IMG/VR virus record: IMGVR_UViG_3300031722_000058
Coordinates: 1-44,791 of that record
Length of the DNA: 44,791 nucleotides
Strand: one strand, 5' to 3'
Source: a virus
Shown: piece by piece, positions 1-6,278 of the stretch
Layout: the number at the start of each line of letters is the position of its first letter
Numbering within the stretch: position 1 is the first letter of the stretch
Position numbers and translations under genes: made by a program
The notes under the pieces: model-generated
Seen by the model: the letters and a program-made list of their open reading frames with translations, nothing else
What the model was told of the DNA's origin: nothing
Database searches by the model: none

Positions 1-1
1 A

Positions 2-2026
2 AATGGTTCTGTATGGGGCAAGGTAGATAACACAGATGCAGTAAGTTCTGTAAATGGTTATGTAGGTACTGTTGTATTAAATAAGTCTGATATAGGTCTT
101 TCAAACGTCTCTAATGTATTACAATGGAGTACTGATAATCATCCAACAACAACAAGTGGTTATGGACTTCCAAATTATCCTACTACTTTGCCGGCAAGTG
201 ATGTATATTTATGGGCTAAAGAATCAGTAAAACCATCTTATGTATGGACCGAAATTGGTAATCGTCCAACATTACTTTCTCAATTTTCCAATGATCTTGG
301 TAATTATGGTAATTGGGTAGTAAATACTGATAGTAGATTAAGTGATTCTCGTATTGCATCAGATGTTTATAATTGGGCTAAAACTTCTACAAAACCTAGT
401 TATACTTATTCAGAAATAACTTCTAAACCTACATTATTATCACAATTTACAAATGACTTAGGTAACTATGGTGGATTTGTAACTGGTACTCCATGGACAT
501 TAGTTGGTTATTGGTATTCTTCCAATCATCCATCTACTTTATCTGGGTATGGGATAACTGATACTCCGTGGACTAATTATTTACCATTGTCTGGCGGACA
601 AGAATCTGGCAATATTGGTTTTAATCAGGGGCTTGGCATTTCATTTGTAAATGGTGGATATCTTAAAAATAATTCAAATGGTCTTGGATTGAAATTGACA
701 GCAGGGGCTAATAATTTGACATTTGAGAGCTACTCCACTATAGTTCAATCTAATTCTTTGTACCTTCAAAACTTAAACGGAAGTTCTGCACTAATATCCT
801 TTCAAGGAACTCAAATAGGTGCAAAGGAATATAATATTAAAAACAGTATAGATGGTGTAAGTAATATAGGATTTTCTATAAGAAACTATACCGATAGTAC
901 CACTCCTATGTACATTGATGGGTCTGACAATGTATTTTTTAAAAATTATGTAACTGCAACCCAATATAAAGTATCTGGTGGAACTTCATCACAATTTCTT
1001 AAAGGTGATGGGAGTTTGGATAGTACTACATATCAACCATTAGGTAGCGCTATTAATACTGGTAATATATCTGCTCAGAGTGTAAACTATGCAAACAGCG
1101 CAGGCAATTCTAATCAATGGGGAGGTTATCCTATAGATTTCAATCAAGCTGTTAATGTAAATAGATTGATTGCATGGGATGTATCTGATAATAAGTTTAG
1201 AGTTGCTGATAATTCTAGTATTAAATCTTGGTTAGGCTTAGGTTCATCGGCTTATACTAATACTAGTGCATTTCAACCTGCAATTACAGGACTTACAATA
1301 AACTACATTCCTAAATGGAATGGTAGCAATATGGTAAATAGTTTAATAAGTGATGATGGGTCAGACAATGCATATTATTATATTGGAAACGCCAATCAAG
1401 GGGGTATTAATTTAAAAAGAAGTGGAGGAGCTGTATATGGTAAATTTGGTATTGAGCAATACGGAGTAAATAATGATACTTATATCGGTTCTTTTTCAAA
1501 TAATGGGCTTGGGTTATACTCAACAGGAACTAAAAGATTATACATTCGAAATACTGGGGAAATAGACATACTTTCAACAACTCTCTCAACCTCACCTACC
1601 ACAGGCGCATTAGTTGTTGATGGTGGTATTGGAGTTAGTGGTAGTGGCTATTTTAATGGTAATATTACTGCTAGTAGTTTTATTAAATCAGGAGGAACAT
1701 CTTCTCAATTATTACTAGCTGATGGGAGCGTTGTAAATATAAGTGCAATAGGAATAGATCAAACACAAACATCTATAAATGGATCAGTTAGTGGGACTGT
1801 TATTTGTTCTATGCCATTTCAGACAAATAGTTACAAAAAGGTAGTATTAAAAGGAAGCCCATTTGGTGGATCGGCTACATATACATTTCCAGTTGCATTT
1901 ACTGCATTTGGACAACCATCATATTATATAACTGGCGCGATAACTATAACTTCACTCAGTTCTACTTCTATTACTATAAACGCAAGTTCAACATCAGCAG
2001 GATATGTTGTTTTAGAAGGGTATTAA
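2..2026 (+). CDS. Tail fibre / appendage protein, 5'-truncated
   Basis: The reading frame is open from the first base, so the true start lies upstream. A TTG at 188 is an internal codon, not a credible start. The visible 674 residues are rich in Gly, Ser, Asn and Thr and show the repetitive style of Bacteroidetes phage fibres. There are two 42-residue copies starting ASDVY and ending in GNYG plus four residues (nt 194-319 and 356-481), two SGGTSSQ-L-DGS units (nt 968-1018 and 1685-1732), and variants of the phrase NHP-T-SGYG. The C-terminus is beta-rich, with no visible S74 autocleavage domain. The likely role is host-surface binding as a trimeric fibre. It is followed after 36 bp by a short helical protein. 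Family assignment rests on repeat style only, so the exact position in the virion is uncertain. Confidence 0.72.
   Translation, partial: NGSVWGKVDNTDAVSSVNGYVGTVVLNKSDIGLSNVSNVLQWSTDNHPTTTSGYGLPNYPTTLPASDVYLWAKESVKPSYVWTEIGNRPTLLSQFSNDLGNYGNWVVNTDSRLSDSRIASDVYNWAKTSTKPSYTYSEITSKPTLLSQFTNDLGNYGGFVTGTPWTLVGYWYSSNHPSTLSGYGITDTPWTNYLPLSGGQESGNIGFNQGLGISFVNGGYLKNNSNGLGLKLTAGANNLTFESYSTIVQSNSLYLQNLNGSSALISFQGTQIGAKEYNIKNSIDGVSNIGFSIRNYTDSTTPMYIDGSDNVFFKNYVTATQYKVSGGTSSQFLKGDGSLDSTTYQPLGSAINTGNISAQSVNYANSAGNSNQWGGYPIDFNQAVNVNRLIAWDVSDNKFRVADNSSIKSWLGLGSSAYTNTSAFQPAITGLTINYIPKWNGSNMVNSLISDDGSDNAYYYIGNANQGGINLKRSGGAVYGKFGIEQYGVNNDTYIGSFSNNGLGLYSTGTKRLYIRNTGEIDILSTTLSTSPTTGALVVDGGIGVSGSGYFNGNITASSFIKSGGTSSQLLLADGSVVNISAIGIDQTQTSINGSVSGTVICSMPFQTNSYKKVVLKGSPFGGSATYTFPVAFTAFGQPSYYITGAITITSLSSTSITINASSTSAGYVVLEGY
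194..481 (+). repeat. Tandem 42-codon repeat in the tail-fibre gene
   Basis: Two 126-bp copies, 194-319 and 356-481, are spaced 162 bp apart in the same frame. Both encode ASDVY-WAK-S-KPSY, then KPT or RPT LLSQF-NDLGNYG. The codons differ between copies while the protein is kept, so this is an old duplication under selection. Confidence 0.85.
968..1732 (+). repeat. Pair of dispersed SGGTSSQ-L-DGS units in the tail-fibre gene
   Basis: Units at 968-1018 and 1685-1732 encode KVSGGTSSQFLKGDGSL and IKSGGTSSQLLLADGSV. They sit about 240 residues apart in the fibre and look like domain-boundary signatures seen in many Bacteroidetes phage fibres. Confidence 0.65.
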
Positions 2027-2062
2027 ATAATTATAATAGAATAAATATAAAAATAAAAAGTT

Positions 2063-2488
2063 ATGAAAATTGGAGAAATTAGATCAAAGTTTTTTGAAAT
2101 TAGTAATCTAATGAATATTTTTAATTCAAAAGGTATTGATAATACTGAATTGAATTGTCTTATTCTAGATAATTTTGAAATTCTTGAAAAAGAAAACAAC
2201 AAAATTCAAAAAACGATTAGTCCTAGATTAATTGAATTTGAAAACAAATTTGTTGAGATGAATAAAGAAAATCAAATAAGCCGAGACAATGCTATTTTGT
2301 TATTATCTTTAGAAGAACAAAATGAATTTAAAGTTTTAAATGAAAAATTACAAAGTGATTTTGAGATAGAACGAAAAATTTCATTAGTAGAGATTAAAGA
2401 ATCAATAGTACGTTCTACAAAAGGAATACCTATGAATGCTTTAATTACTCTTAAATACTTTTCACAAGAAAAAAATTGGAAAAAATGA
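2063..2488 (+). CDS. Hypothetical helical protein (141 aa)
   Basis: I do not recognise a family with confidence. The protein is predominantly charged and helical, with likely coiled-coil stretches around residues 35-75 and 85-115, and has no signal peptide or membrane segment. Its length and its place directly after the fibre gene recall small phage proteins of the DUF1617 kind, but that is only an impression. The ATG follows an A-rich leader without a Shine-Dalgarno motif. Its TGA stop overlaps the ATG of the next small frame (ATGA at 2485-2488), which points to translational coupling. Confidence 0.6.
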   Translation: MKIGEIRSKFFEISNLMNIFNSKGIDNTELNCLILDNFEILEKENNKIQKTISPRLIEFENKFVEMNKENQISRDNAILLLSLEEQNEFKVLNEKLQSDFEIERKISLVEIKESIVRSTKGIPMNALITLKYFSQEKNWKK

Positions 2489-2586
2489 AAAAAGAAGACG
2501 ACACTTTAAAAAAAGATGACAATCCAAGAACTGGAGGCGGAACTGGTGGTGGAACTAGACCTATTACGACCGATGAACTTTATTAG
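2485..2586 (+). CDS. Nested 33-residue Gly/Asp-rich microprotein
   Basis: The 33-residue frame begins MKKEDDTLKKDD, has a Gly-Gly-Gly-Thr repeat in the middle and ends TTDELY before TAG. It starts inside the stop of the upstream gene (ATGA) and its last 14 bases overlap the most likely ATG (2573) of the downstream membrane protein. This chain of overlaps is typical of real phage microgenes. The alternative frame through the same bases (from 2516) gives a featureless extension of the membrane protein. The function is unknown. The composition, a charged head followed by a flexible Gly linker, suggests a disordered peptide. Confidence 0.5.
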   Translation: MKKEDDTLKKDDNPRTGGGTGGGTRPITTDELY

Positions 2587-2953
2587 AATACACGTAGTTC
2601 TAACTAAGTATATTCCAATTATAATAAATTTATTTTTACTTTTTATTTATGTATTTTGGCATGAATCAAAAATAAGAGATATGTATTTATATATTGGATT
2701 TGGACAAAGTTTAATATATAATCTATATTTATTTTCAGCATCTTTATCATTTAGATTCTGTTTATGGCATAAAGTTTTAATATTAAATATGACTATTTGT
2801 TTAATTATAGAATATTTAAATAATAAAGGTTTATTTTTACCTGACATTTTTGATACTATTATTAAATTGACTTTATTCTCTATTATATTATCTTCAATCT
2901 TATATTATAAAAATGGATGCTACAGTAAAAAAGACAATCATACGACTCTTTAA
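2573..2953 (+). CDS. Polytopic small membrane protein, holin candidate (126 aa)
   Basis: I chose the ATG at 2573 (MNFIRIHVVLTKYIP) over the in-frame ATG at 2516, because the 19 extra residues read like an out-of-frame copy of the upstream Gly-rich microprotein and the hydrophobic segments start right after 2573. About four membrane segments are visible, near residues 10-27, 37-55, 62-82 and 90-110, followed by a short Lys-rich tail. The segment RFCLWHKVLIL between segments 2 and 3 is conserved-looking. The position two genes before a muramidase makes a holin-like or lysis-accessory role likely, but there is no decisive motif. Its stop codon lies exactly in the loop of a small hairpin, and the next frame overlaps it by 41 bp. 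Confidence 0.62.
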   Translation: MNFIRIHVVLTKYIPIIINLFLLFIYVFWHESKIRDMYLYIGFGQSLIYNLYLFSASLSFRFCLWHKVLILNMTICLIIEYLNNKGLFLPDIFDTIIKLTLFSIILSSILYYKNGCYSKKDNHTTL

Positions 2954-3092
2954 AAGAGTCATAAAAGCAATAGATAATGGAGTCTGTGACAATATGACAA
3001 CAAAAGAAATAGATCATCTAATACGATTACTTGAAGAGTCTAAGAAAATTGACGAAACTTACATAAAAAGAAAACGATGGATAATATTTTAA
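2913..3092 (+). CDS. Hypothetical small protein (59 aa) overlapping its neighbours
   Basis: The frame begins MDATVKKTIIRLFKRVIKA and contains NGVCDNMTTKEIDHLIRLL. It ends at TAA 3090-3092. A short motif of the form G-x-C-x-N-(M/L)-(T/S)-x-E, as in this protein, is something I associate with small Bacteroidetes phage proteins, so I believe it is real even though it overlaps the upstream gene by 41 bp and the downstream gene by 16 bp. The product is basic, with two amphipathic helices and no membrane segment. The function is unknown. Its position between two membrane-protein genes of the lysis region is the only context. Confidence 0.55.
   Translation: MDATVKKTIIRLFKRVIKAIDNGVCDNMTTKEIDHLIRLLEESKKIDETYIKRKRWIIF
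2944..2960 (+). promoter_or_regulatory. Small hairpin with a stop codon as its loop
   Basis: A perfect 7-bp inverted repeat, GACTCTT (2944-2950) and AAGAGTC (2954-2960), is separated by TAA, which is the stop codon of the upstream membrane protein gene. There is no T run after it, so it is not a standard terminator. It lies inside the coding part of the next overlapping gene and could affect coupled translation. Confidence 0.4.
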
Positions 3093-3457
3093 TTGCCTTA
3101 ATTGGCACTGGAGGAACACTTGGTGCTATTGGTGGAGTAATGAGTATTGTTTCTTACTTTTCTCCATCTTCTATTAGCATTCGAAAAAGTAATGCTATTA
3201 TCAAAGAAAATCAATCATGGGAGACTTCATTAAATCTTCTTCTTAAATGGAAATTAGAAGCAGAAAAAAAAATTGAAACTCTTGAATTGGATGTTGAAAA
3301 ACTTTTAAAAAAAGATAGTCGTTCACAAAGACTTATTTCTGCTTATCGAATGATTGTAAGTTCTAATAAAAGTTGTCAACATAACAAAGACAATACGGAT
3401 AATTGTCCAGTAGCAATTAAAATGCGTGCTTTAGATATTGAAAACAAACAAGAATAA
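3077..3457 (+). CDS. Membrane-anchored coiled-coil protein, lysis-region (126 aa)
   Basis: One Gly-rich hydrophobic segment (about residues 4-28, IALIGTGGTLGAIGGVMSIV) is followed by a long charged helix (about 50-80) predicted to be a coiled coil, then a Cys-containing tail (SCQHNKDNTDNCP). The N-terminal segment is followed by Ser-rich sequence. It sits immediately before the muramidase, sharing the junction TAATTATG. A one-TM protein next to an endolysin could be a holin, antiholin or inner-membrane spanin, but the sequence alone does not decide. The start overlaps the previous gene by 16 bp. Confidence 0.6.
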   Translation: MDNILIALIGTGGTLGAIGGVMSIVSYFSPSSISIRKSNAIIKENQSWETSLNLLLKWKLEAEKKIETLELDVEKLLKKDSRSQRLISAYRMIVSSNKSCQHNKDNTDNCPVAIKMRALDIENKQE

Positions 3458-3459
3458 TT

Positions 3460-3930
3460 ATGGAAAGAGCAAATAAATTTATACCTAAAATACTTTTTGC
3501 AGAGGGTGGTAGTAAATATACTAATGACCCTAATGATTCGGGAGGTGAAACTAAATATGGTATTTCTAAAAAAGCATTTCCAAATCTTGATATTAAAAAT
3601 CTAACCGAAGTACAAGCAATTGCAATTTATAAAAAACTGTATTGTGACCCTTGCAAGATAGATTTAATCAAAGATGAATTTTTAGCTTTACATGTTTTTG
3701 ATTTTGCAGTTACTTCCGGTGTTCATAGAGCAATAGAAGTTCTTCAATCAGTTATTGGAGTTTTAACTGATGGAATTTTTGGTAATCAAACTCTTGAAAA
3801 AGTAAATTCTGGAAATTATGTCAATGCTTATAAGAATGCTCGTATAGCATTTTACACTAATATAGGTATTGGCAAAAATGCAAAATTTAAAAAGGGATGG
3901 ATTAATCGAGTAAACAATTTAAAACTATAA
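3460..3930 (+). CDS. Endolysin: GH108-type N-acetylmuramidase
   Basis: This 156-residue protein matches the glycoside hydrolase family 108 lysozyme layout. The catalytic Glu is in the EGG motif (E15-G16-G17), followed by the hallmark GGETKYGIS (residues 28-36), the segment IYKKLYCDP, and a C-terminal helical part with VLTDGIFGNQTL typical of the companion peptidoglycan-binding domain. The family cuts the beta-1,4 bond between N-acetylmuramic acid and N-acetylglucosamine. Length agrees with family members. No signal peptide is visible, so export would need a holin, and three small membrane-protein genes lie in this region. The ATG follows the upstream TAA by two bases. Confidence 0.9.
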   Translation: MERANKFIPKILFAEGGSKYTNDPNDSGGETKYGISKKAFPNLDIKNLTEVQAIAIYKKLYCDPCKIDLIKDEFLALHVFDFAVTSGVHRAIEVLQSVIGVLTDGIFGNQTLEKVNSGNYVNAYKNARIAFYTNIGIGKNAKFKKGWINRVNNLKL

Positions 3931-3955
3931 TTACTAATCTTTAAAACTAATCATT

Positions 3956-4027
3956 ATGGCTGCAACAAAGCAAAAACCATCTTCTTCTGGAAAGAAGAAA
4001 CCGATGTCAAGTAAGAAATCTTGCTAA
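3956..4027 (+). CDS. 23-residue Lys/Ser-rich basic peptide
   Basis: The frame MAATKQKPSSSGKKKPMSSKKSC lies between the muramidase and a hairpin terminator, with the ATTATG-type start seen at other genes of this block. It has eight Lys and no acidic residue, and it ends in Cys. A tiny, highly basic, Lys/Ser/Pro peptide at this place seems too organised to be random in such A+T-rich DNA, but coding cannot be proven by eye. It could bind DNA, RNA or acidic envelope polymers. Confidence 0.5.
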   Translation: MAATKQKPSSSGKKKPMSSKKSC

Positions 4028-4040
4028 CAATTATTATCTA

Positions 4041-4075
4041 TTAGGGAGTGATTAAGTTCATTCCCTAATGTTGTA
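4041..4075 (+). terminator. Intrinsic terminator after the muramidase/basic peptide
   Basis: A 10-bp stem with one G-U pair is formed by TTAGGGAGTG (4041-4050) and CATTCCCTAA (4059-4068), with an 8-base loop. T-rich sequence (TGTTGTATTT) follows. It separates the first lysis genes from the pentapeptide-repeat gene, so that gene may have its own promoter. Confidence 0.7.
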
Positions 4076-4098
4076 TTTACACAATAAATTAAAATGTC

Positions 4099-5388
4099 AT
4101 GAAATTCTATAAAAAACAAAATGGGAAATGGGTTATTGGCGACAATACTGGAATACCATCAGGTTCTTGTGTTGAAATTACCAATTCAATTACAGGAGCA
4201 ATTACTATTGTAAAAGAAGAAGGTAATGGAAATTATGCAGATGGATTAATGCCAACAGAATTTCAAGATATAAATGGAAATTATTATAGTGATTTATCAG
4301 CATATGAAACAGCGACATGTAGTTTTTTTGTTGATGCCTCCAGTAGTGGGGGCACAAGCAATGTTATAGATATGAAACCGGGAGAATATCTTATCGATAA
4401 ATTAGAATTATGTAGTGAAGCAACTGCTGAAAACCCAATTATCATAAATTTTTATAATCATTCAAAAACTATAAATTGGAATTTATGGAAAGGTGAGATT
4501 CTATGGCCTGCTTATGTTTATATAAATTTTAAAGAAGATATAGATTGGTATCCAATGGGATTACGTAATATATGTGAGAACTATGATGAAGGATTTACTA
4601 TACGTAATCCTATGGATAAGATGTTTATGGGTATAGCATTTAATGCATACAGAGGACAAGAGTTTAAATTAAAGTTTCCTTTACCTCTTAATTTGAATAG
4701 TGTATATTTTGGAGGATTAGATGAGGCTTATTTCACGGTAGCAGATTATGAAGAAATGTTGACAATTCCATGGGACAGACAATTAGGACCTTTTAATGTA
4801 ATTCAATGTGGTGGAGACCGAAATGTTGATGGTCGTAATCGAATGCTTTATAAAAGAGTTGGTCAAGAATATGTTCCTATTGCACCTAATATTGTCAATC
4901 ATAATCTAATAGGAGTAAAATTAATAGGGTCTTATATGAGATTCCTAATAATGAGAGATTGTGATTTACAATCCGGAGATTTATCAGGAGCTGAAATGTC
5001 TTATTCCTATATTGAGAGATGTAGTTTCAAGTTTTCTAAGTTTGCTGAGACTAATTTTTCAAACGCTGTTGTTCAAGAATGTGATTTTACAGGTTCATAT
5101 CTACGAGGTATGTTTGCTCCAAACGCATCATTTGAAAGAAGTCAATTTATGGATAGTGATCTATCTTATGTTAACTTCGTTTCTGCTAATCTAACTAATG
5201 TTTTAATGAAAAACTGTAATCTAAATAATACCGACCTTAGGTCTGCTAACATTTGTGGAACAGACTTACAAGGATGTTATAATTTATCTTCTGAAATAGG
5301 TACCAAGGCGATGCTTATAGGTGCTGTAGGTGAAGGACATTATGACACAGGCACTATTTGGATTGATGGTACTTCTATATTAGTTTAA
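4099..5388 (+). CDS. Pentapeptide-repeat protein with unknown N-terminal domain (429 aa)
   Basis: Residues about 270-392 carry repeats of the A(D/N)Lxx type, for example the run from DLQSGDLSGAEMS to NNTDLRSANICGTDLQG. Such repeats fold into a right-handed quadrilateral beta helix. Residues 1-265 show no family I recognise: an N-terminal beta-rich region, a Ser/Gly linker near residue 85, and an aromatic-rich middle. There is no signal peptide. Pentapeptide proteins can be structural, host-interaction or topoisomerase-inhibitor proteins. Here the large N-terminal domain and late-gene context suggest a virion surface protein, but this is an inference. The ATG at 4099 lies 30 bp after the terminator. 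No other gene shares the interval. Confidence 0.75.
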   Translation: MKFYKKQNGKWVIGDNTGIPSGSCVEITNSITGAITIVKEEGNGNYADGLMPTEFQDINGNYYSDLSAYETATCSFFVDASSSGGTSNVIDMKPGEYLIDKLELCSEATAENPIIINFYNHSKTINWNLWKGEILWPAYVYINFKEDIDWYPMGLRNICENYDEGFTIRNPMDKMFMGIAFNAYRGQEFKLKFPLPLNLNSVYFGGLDEAYFTVADYEEMLTIPWDRQLGPFNVIQCGGDRNVDGRNRMLYKRVGQEYVPIAPNIVNHNLIGVKLIGSYMRFLIMRDCDLQSGDLSGAEMSYSYIERCSFKFSKFAETNFSNAVVQECDFTGSYLRGMFAPNASFERSQFMDSDLSYVNFVSANLTNVLMKNCNLNNTDLRSANICGTDLQGCYNLSSEIGTKAMLIGAVGEGHYDTGTIWIDGTSILV

Positions 5389-5415
5389 TTATAAAACAAT
5401 TTGATATTAATTATT

Positions 5416-5637
5416 ATGAAAACAAGAACTTCTTACAAACGCAAATCATGGAAAACATCACTATTCGGAATTGTCTGTTTAGTAAATGTGTTTATATGTT
5501 TATTTTTAGTCTATCTAAAAACAATTACTATTACTGACACTGGTCAATATTTAGTAATCTCTACTCCTATCATTCTTGGTATTGGTAAGTTCTTTGATAA
5601 AGATAGTGATGTCACCGGAGGGACTAGAGAAGTATGA
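5416..5637 (+). CDS. Small two-TM protein, holin candidate (73 aa)
   Basis: I place the start at ATG 5416 (MKTRTSYKRKSWKTS), preceded by ATT, rather than at the TTG at 5401. A strongly basic N-terminus precedes a hydrophobic segment (about residues 16-36), then a short loop with TITITDTGQ, then a second hydrophobic segment (about 43-58) and an acidic tail. Size and two-helix hairpin topology fit small phage holins. The TGA stop overlaps the next ATG (ATGA at 5634-5637), coupling it to the spanin-like gene. Confidence 0.65.
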   Translation: MKTRTSYKRKSWKTSLFGIVCLVNVFICLFLVYLKTITITDTGQYLVISTPIILGIGKFFDKDSDVTGGTREV

Positions 5638-6275
5638 TACAATTTATAAAGAAAAACTTGGTAATAAGCGCGATAATAACTATCGTGCTTTTACTGTTTA
5701 TTGGTGGTGTGGTAAAATCATGTCAATCAAAACAGGCAAAAACATTGATTACAAAACAAGATGTATCATCTGCATATCGTGATGGCTTTAATACAGCTTC
5801 TAGTAACTATCGTAAGCAATCAATTAAGTCGATTGATAGTATCAATGCTTTACGAAAAAAGGATCGTTTAGAATCAAGTAAAACGCTTTCTAATTATAAA
5901 GATAAAAATGTAGTTTTATCAAAAAAGATAAGTAAGTTTGAAAATGATTATAATACAGATACTACAAAGCATACTTTAGCGAATTGTGATAGTCTTTTAG
6001 TATTGAAAAATATATCACTGCAGCAGAAAGATACTATTATAAAAACTACTGAAAAGAAATTAATTAGTACTGAACTTAGTTTGACTGATGCTACTAAAAA
6101 ATACTTCTTACAAACAGAGGAAACAGAACAATGTAAAAATGAAAATCTTATATTACAAAAAGAAAAGAAAGATTTGACTACTGCATTAAAACGTTCAACT
6201 GGTTGGTGGAGTAAAAATAATATTTGGTTCTATTTGGGCGCCGGTGCAATTGGAGGATATTTTATAGCAAAATAA
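5634..6275 (+). CDS. Membrane-anchored coiled-coil protein, spanin-like (213 aa)
   Basis: An N-terminal hydrophobic segment (about residues 9-27, ending VVKSC) is followed by about 160 residues of charged coiled coil, then a C-terminal hydrophobic stretch (IWFYLGAGAIGGYFIA). Bacteroidetes phages often have such a protein next to the holin. Topology resembles an inner-membrane spanin or a one-piece spanin, with a large periplasmic coiled coil that could help fuse or disrupt envelope membranes. I see no clear lipobox, although C30 after the first segment is noteworthy. It is translationally coupled to the two-TM gene and ends 3 bp before TerL. Confidence 0.6.
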   Translation: MIQFIKKNLVISAIITIVLLLFIGGVVKSCQSKQAKTLITKQDVSSAYRDGFNTASSNYRKQSIKSIDSINALRKKDRLESSKTLSNYKDKNVVLSKKISKFENDYNTDTTKHTLANCDSLLVLKNISLQQKDTIIKTTEKKLISTELSLTDATKKYFLQTEETEQCKNENLILQKEKKDLTTALKRSTGWWSKNNIWFYLGAGAIGGYFIAK

Positions 6276-6278
6276 TTT

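Noticed and set aside
2516-2572. Longer N-terminus for the four-helix membrane protein
   Set aside because: These 19 residues lie opposite the Gly-rich microprotein frame and are acidic, without topology sense; hydrophobic segments begin after ATG 2573.
4961-5194. Overlapping plus-strand ORF in the pentapeptide gene
   Set aside because: It is a Leu-rich shifted reading of the repeats; the main frame shows clear pentapeptide periodicity.
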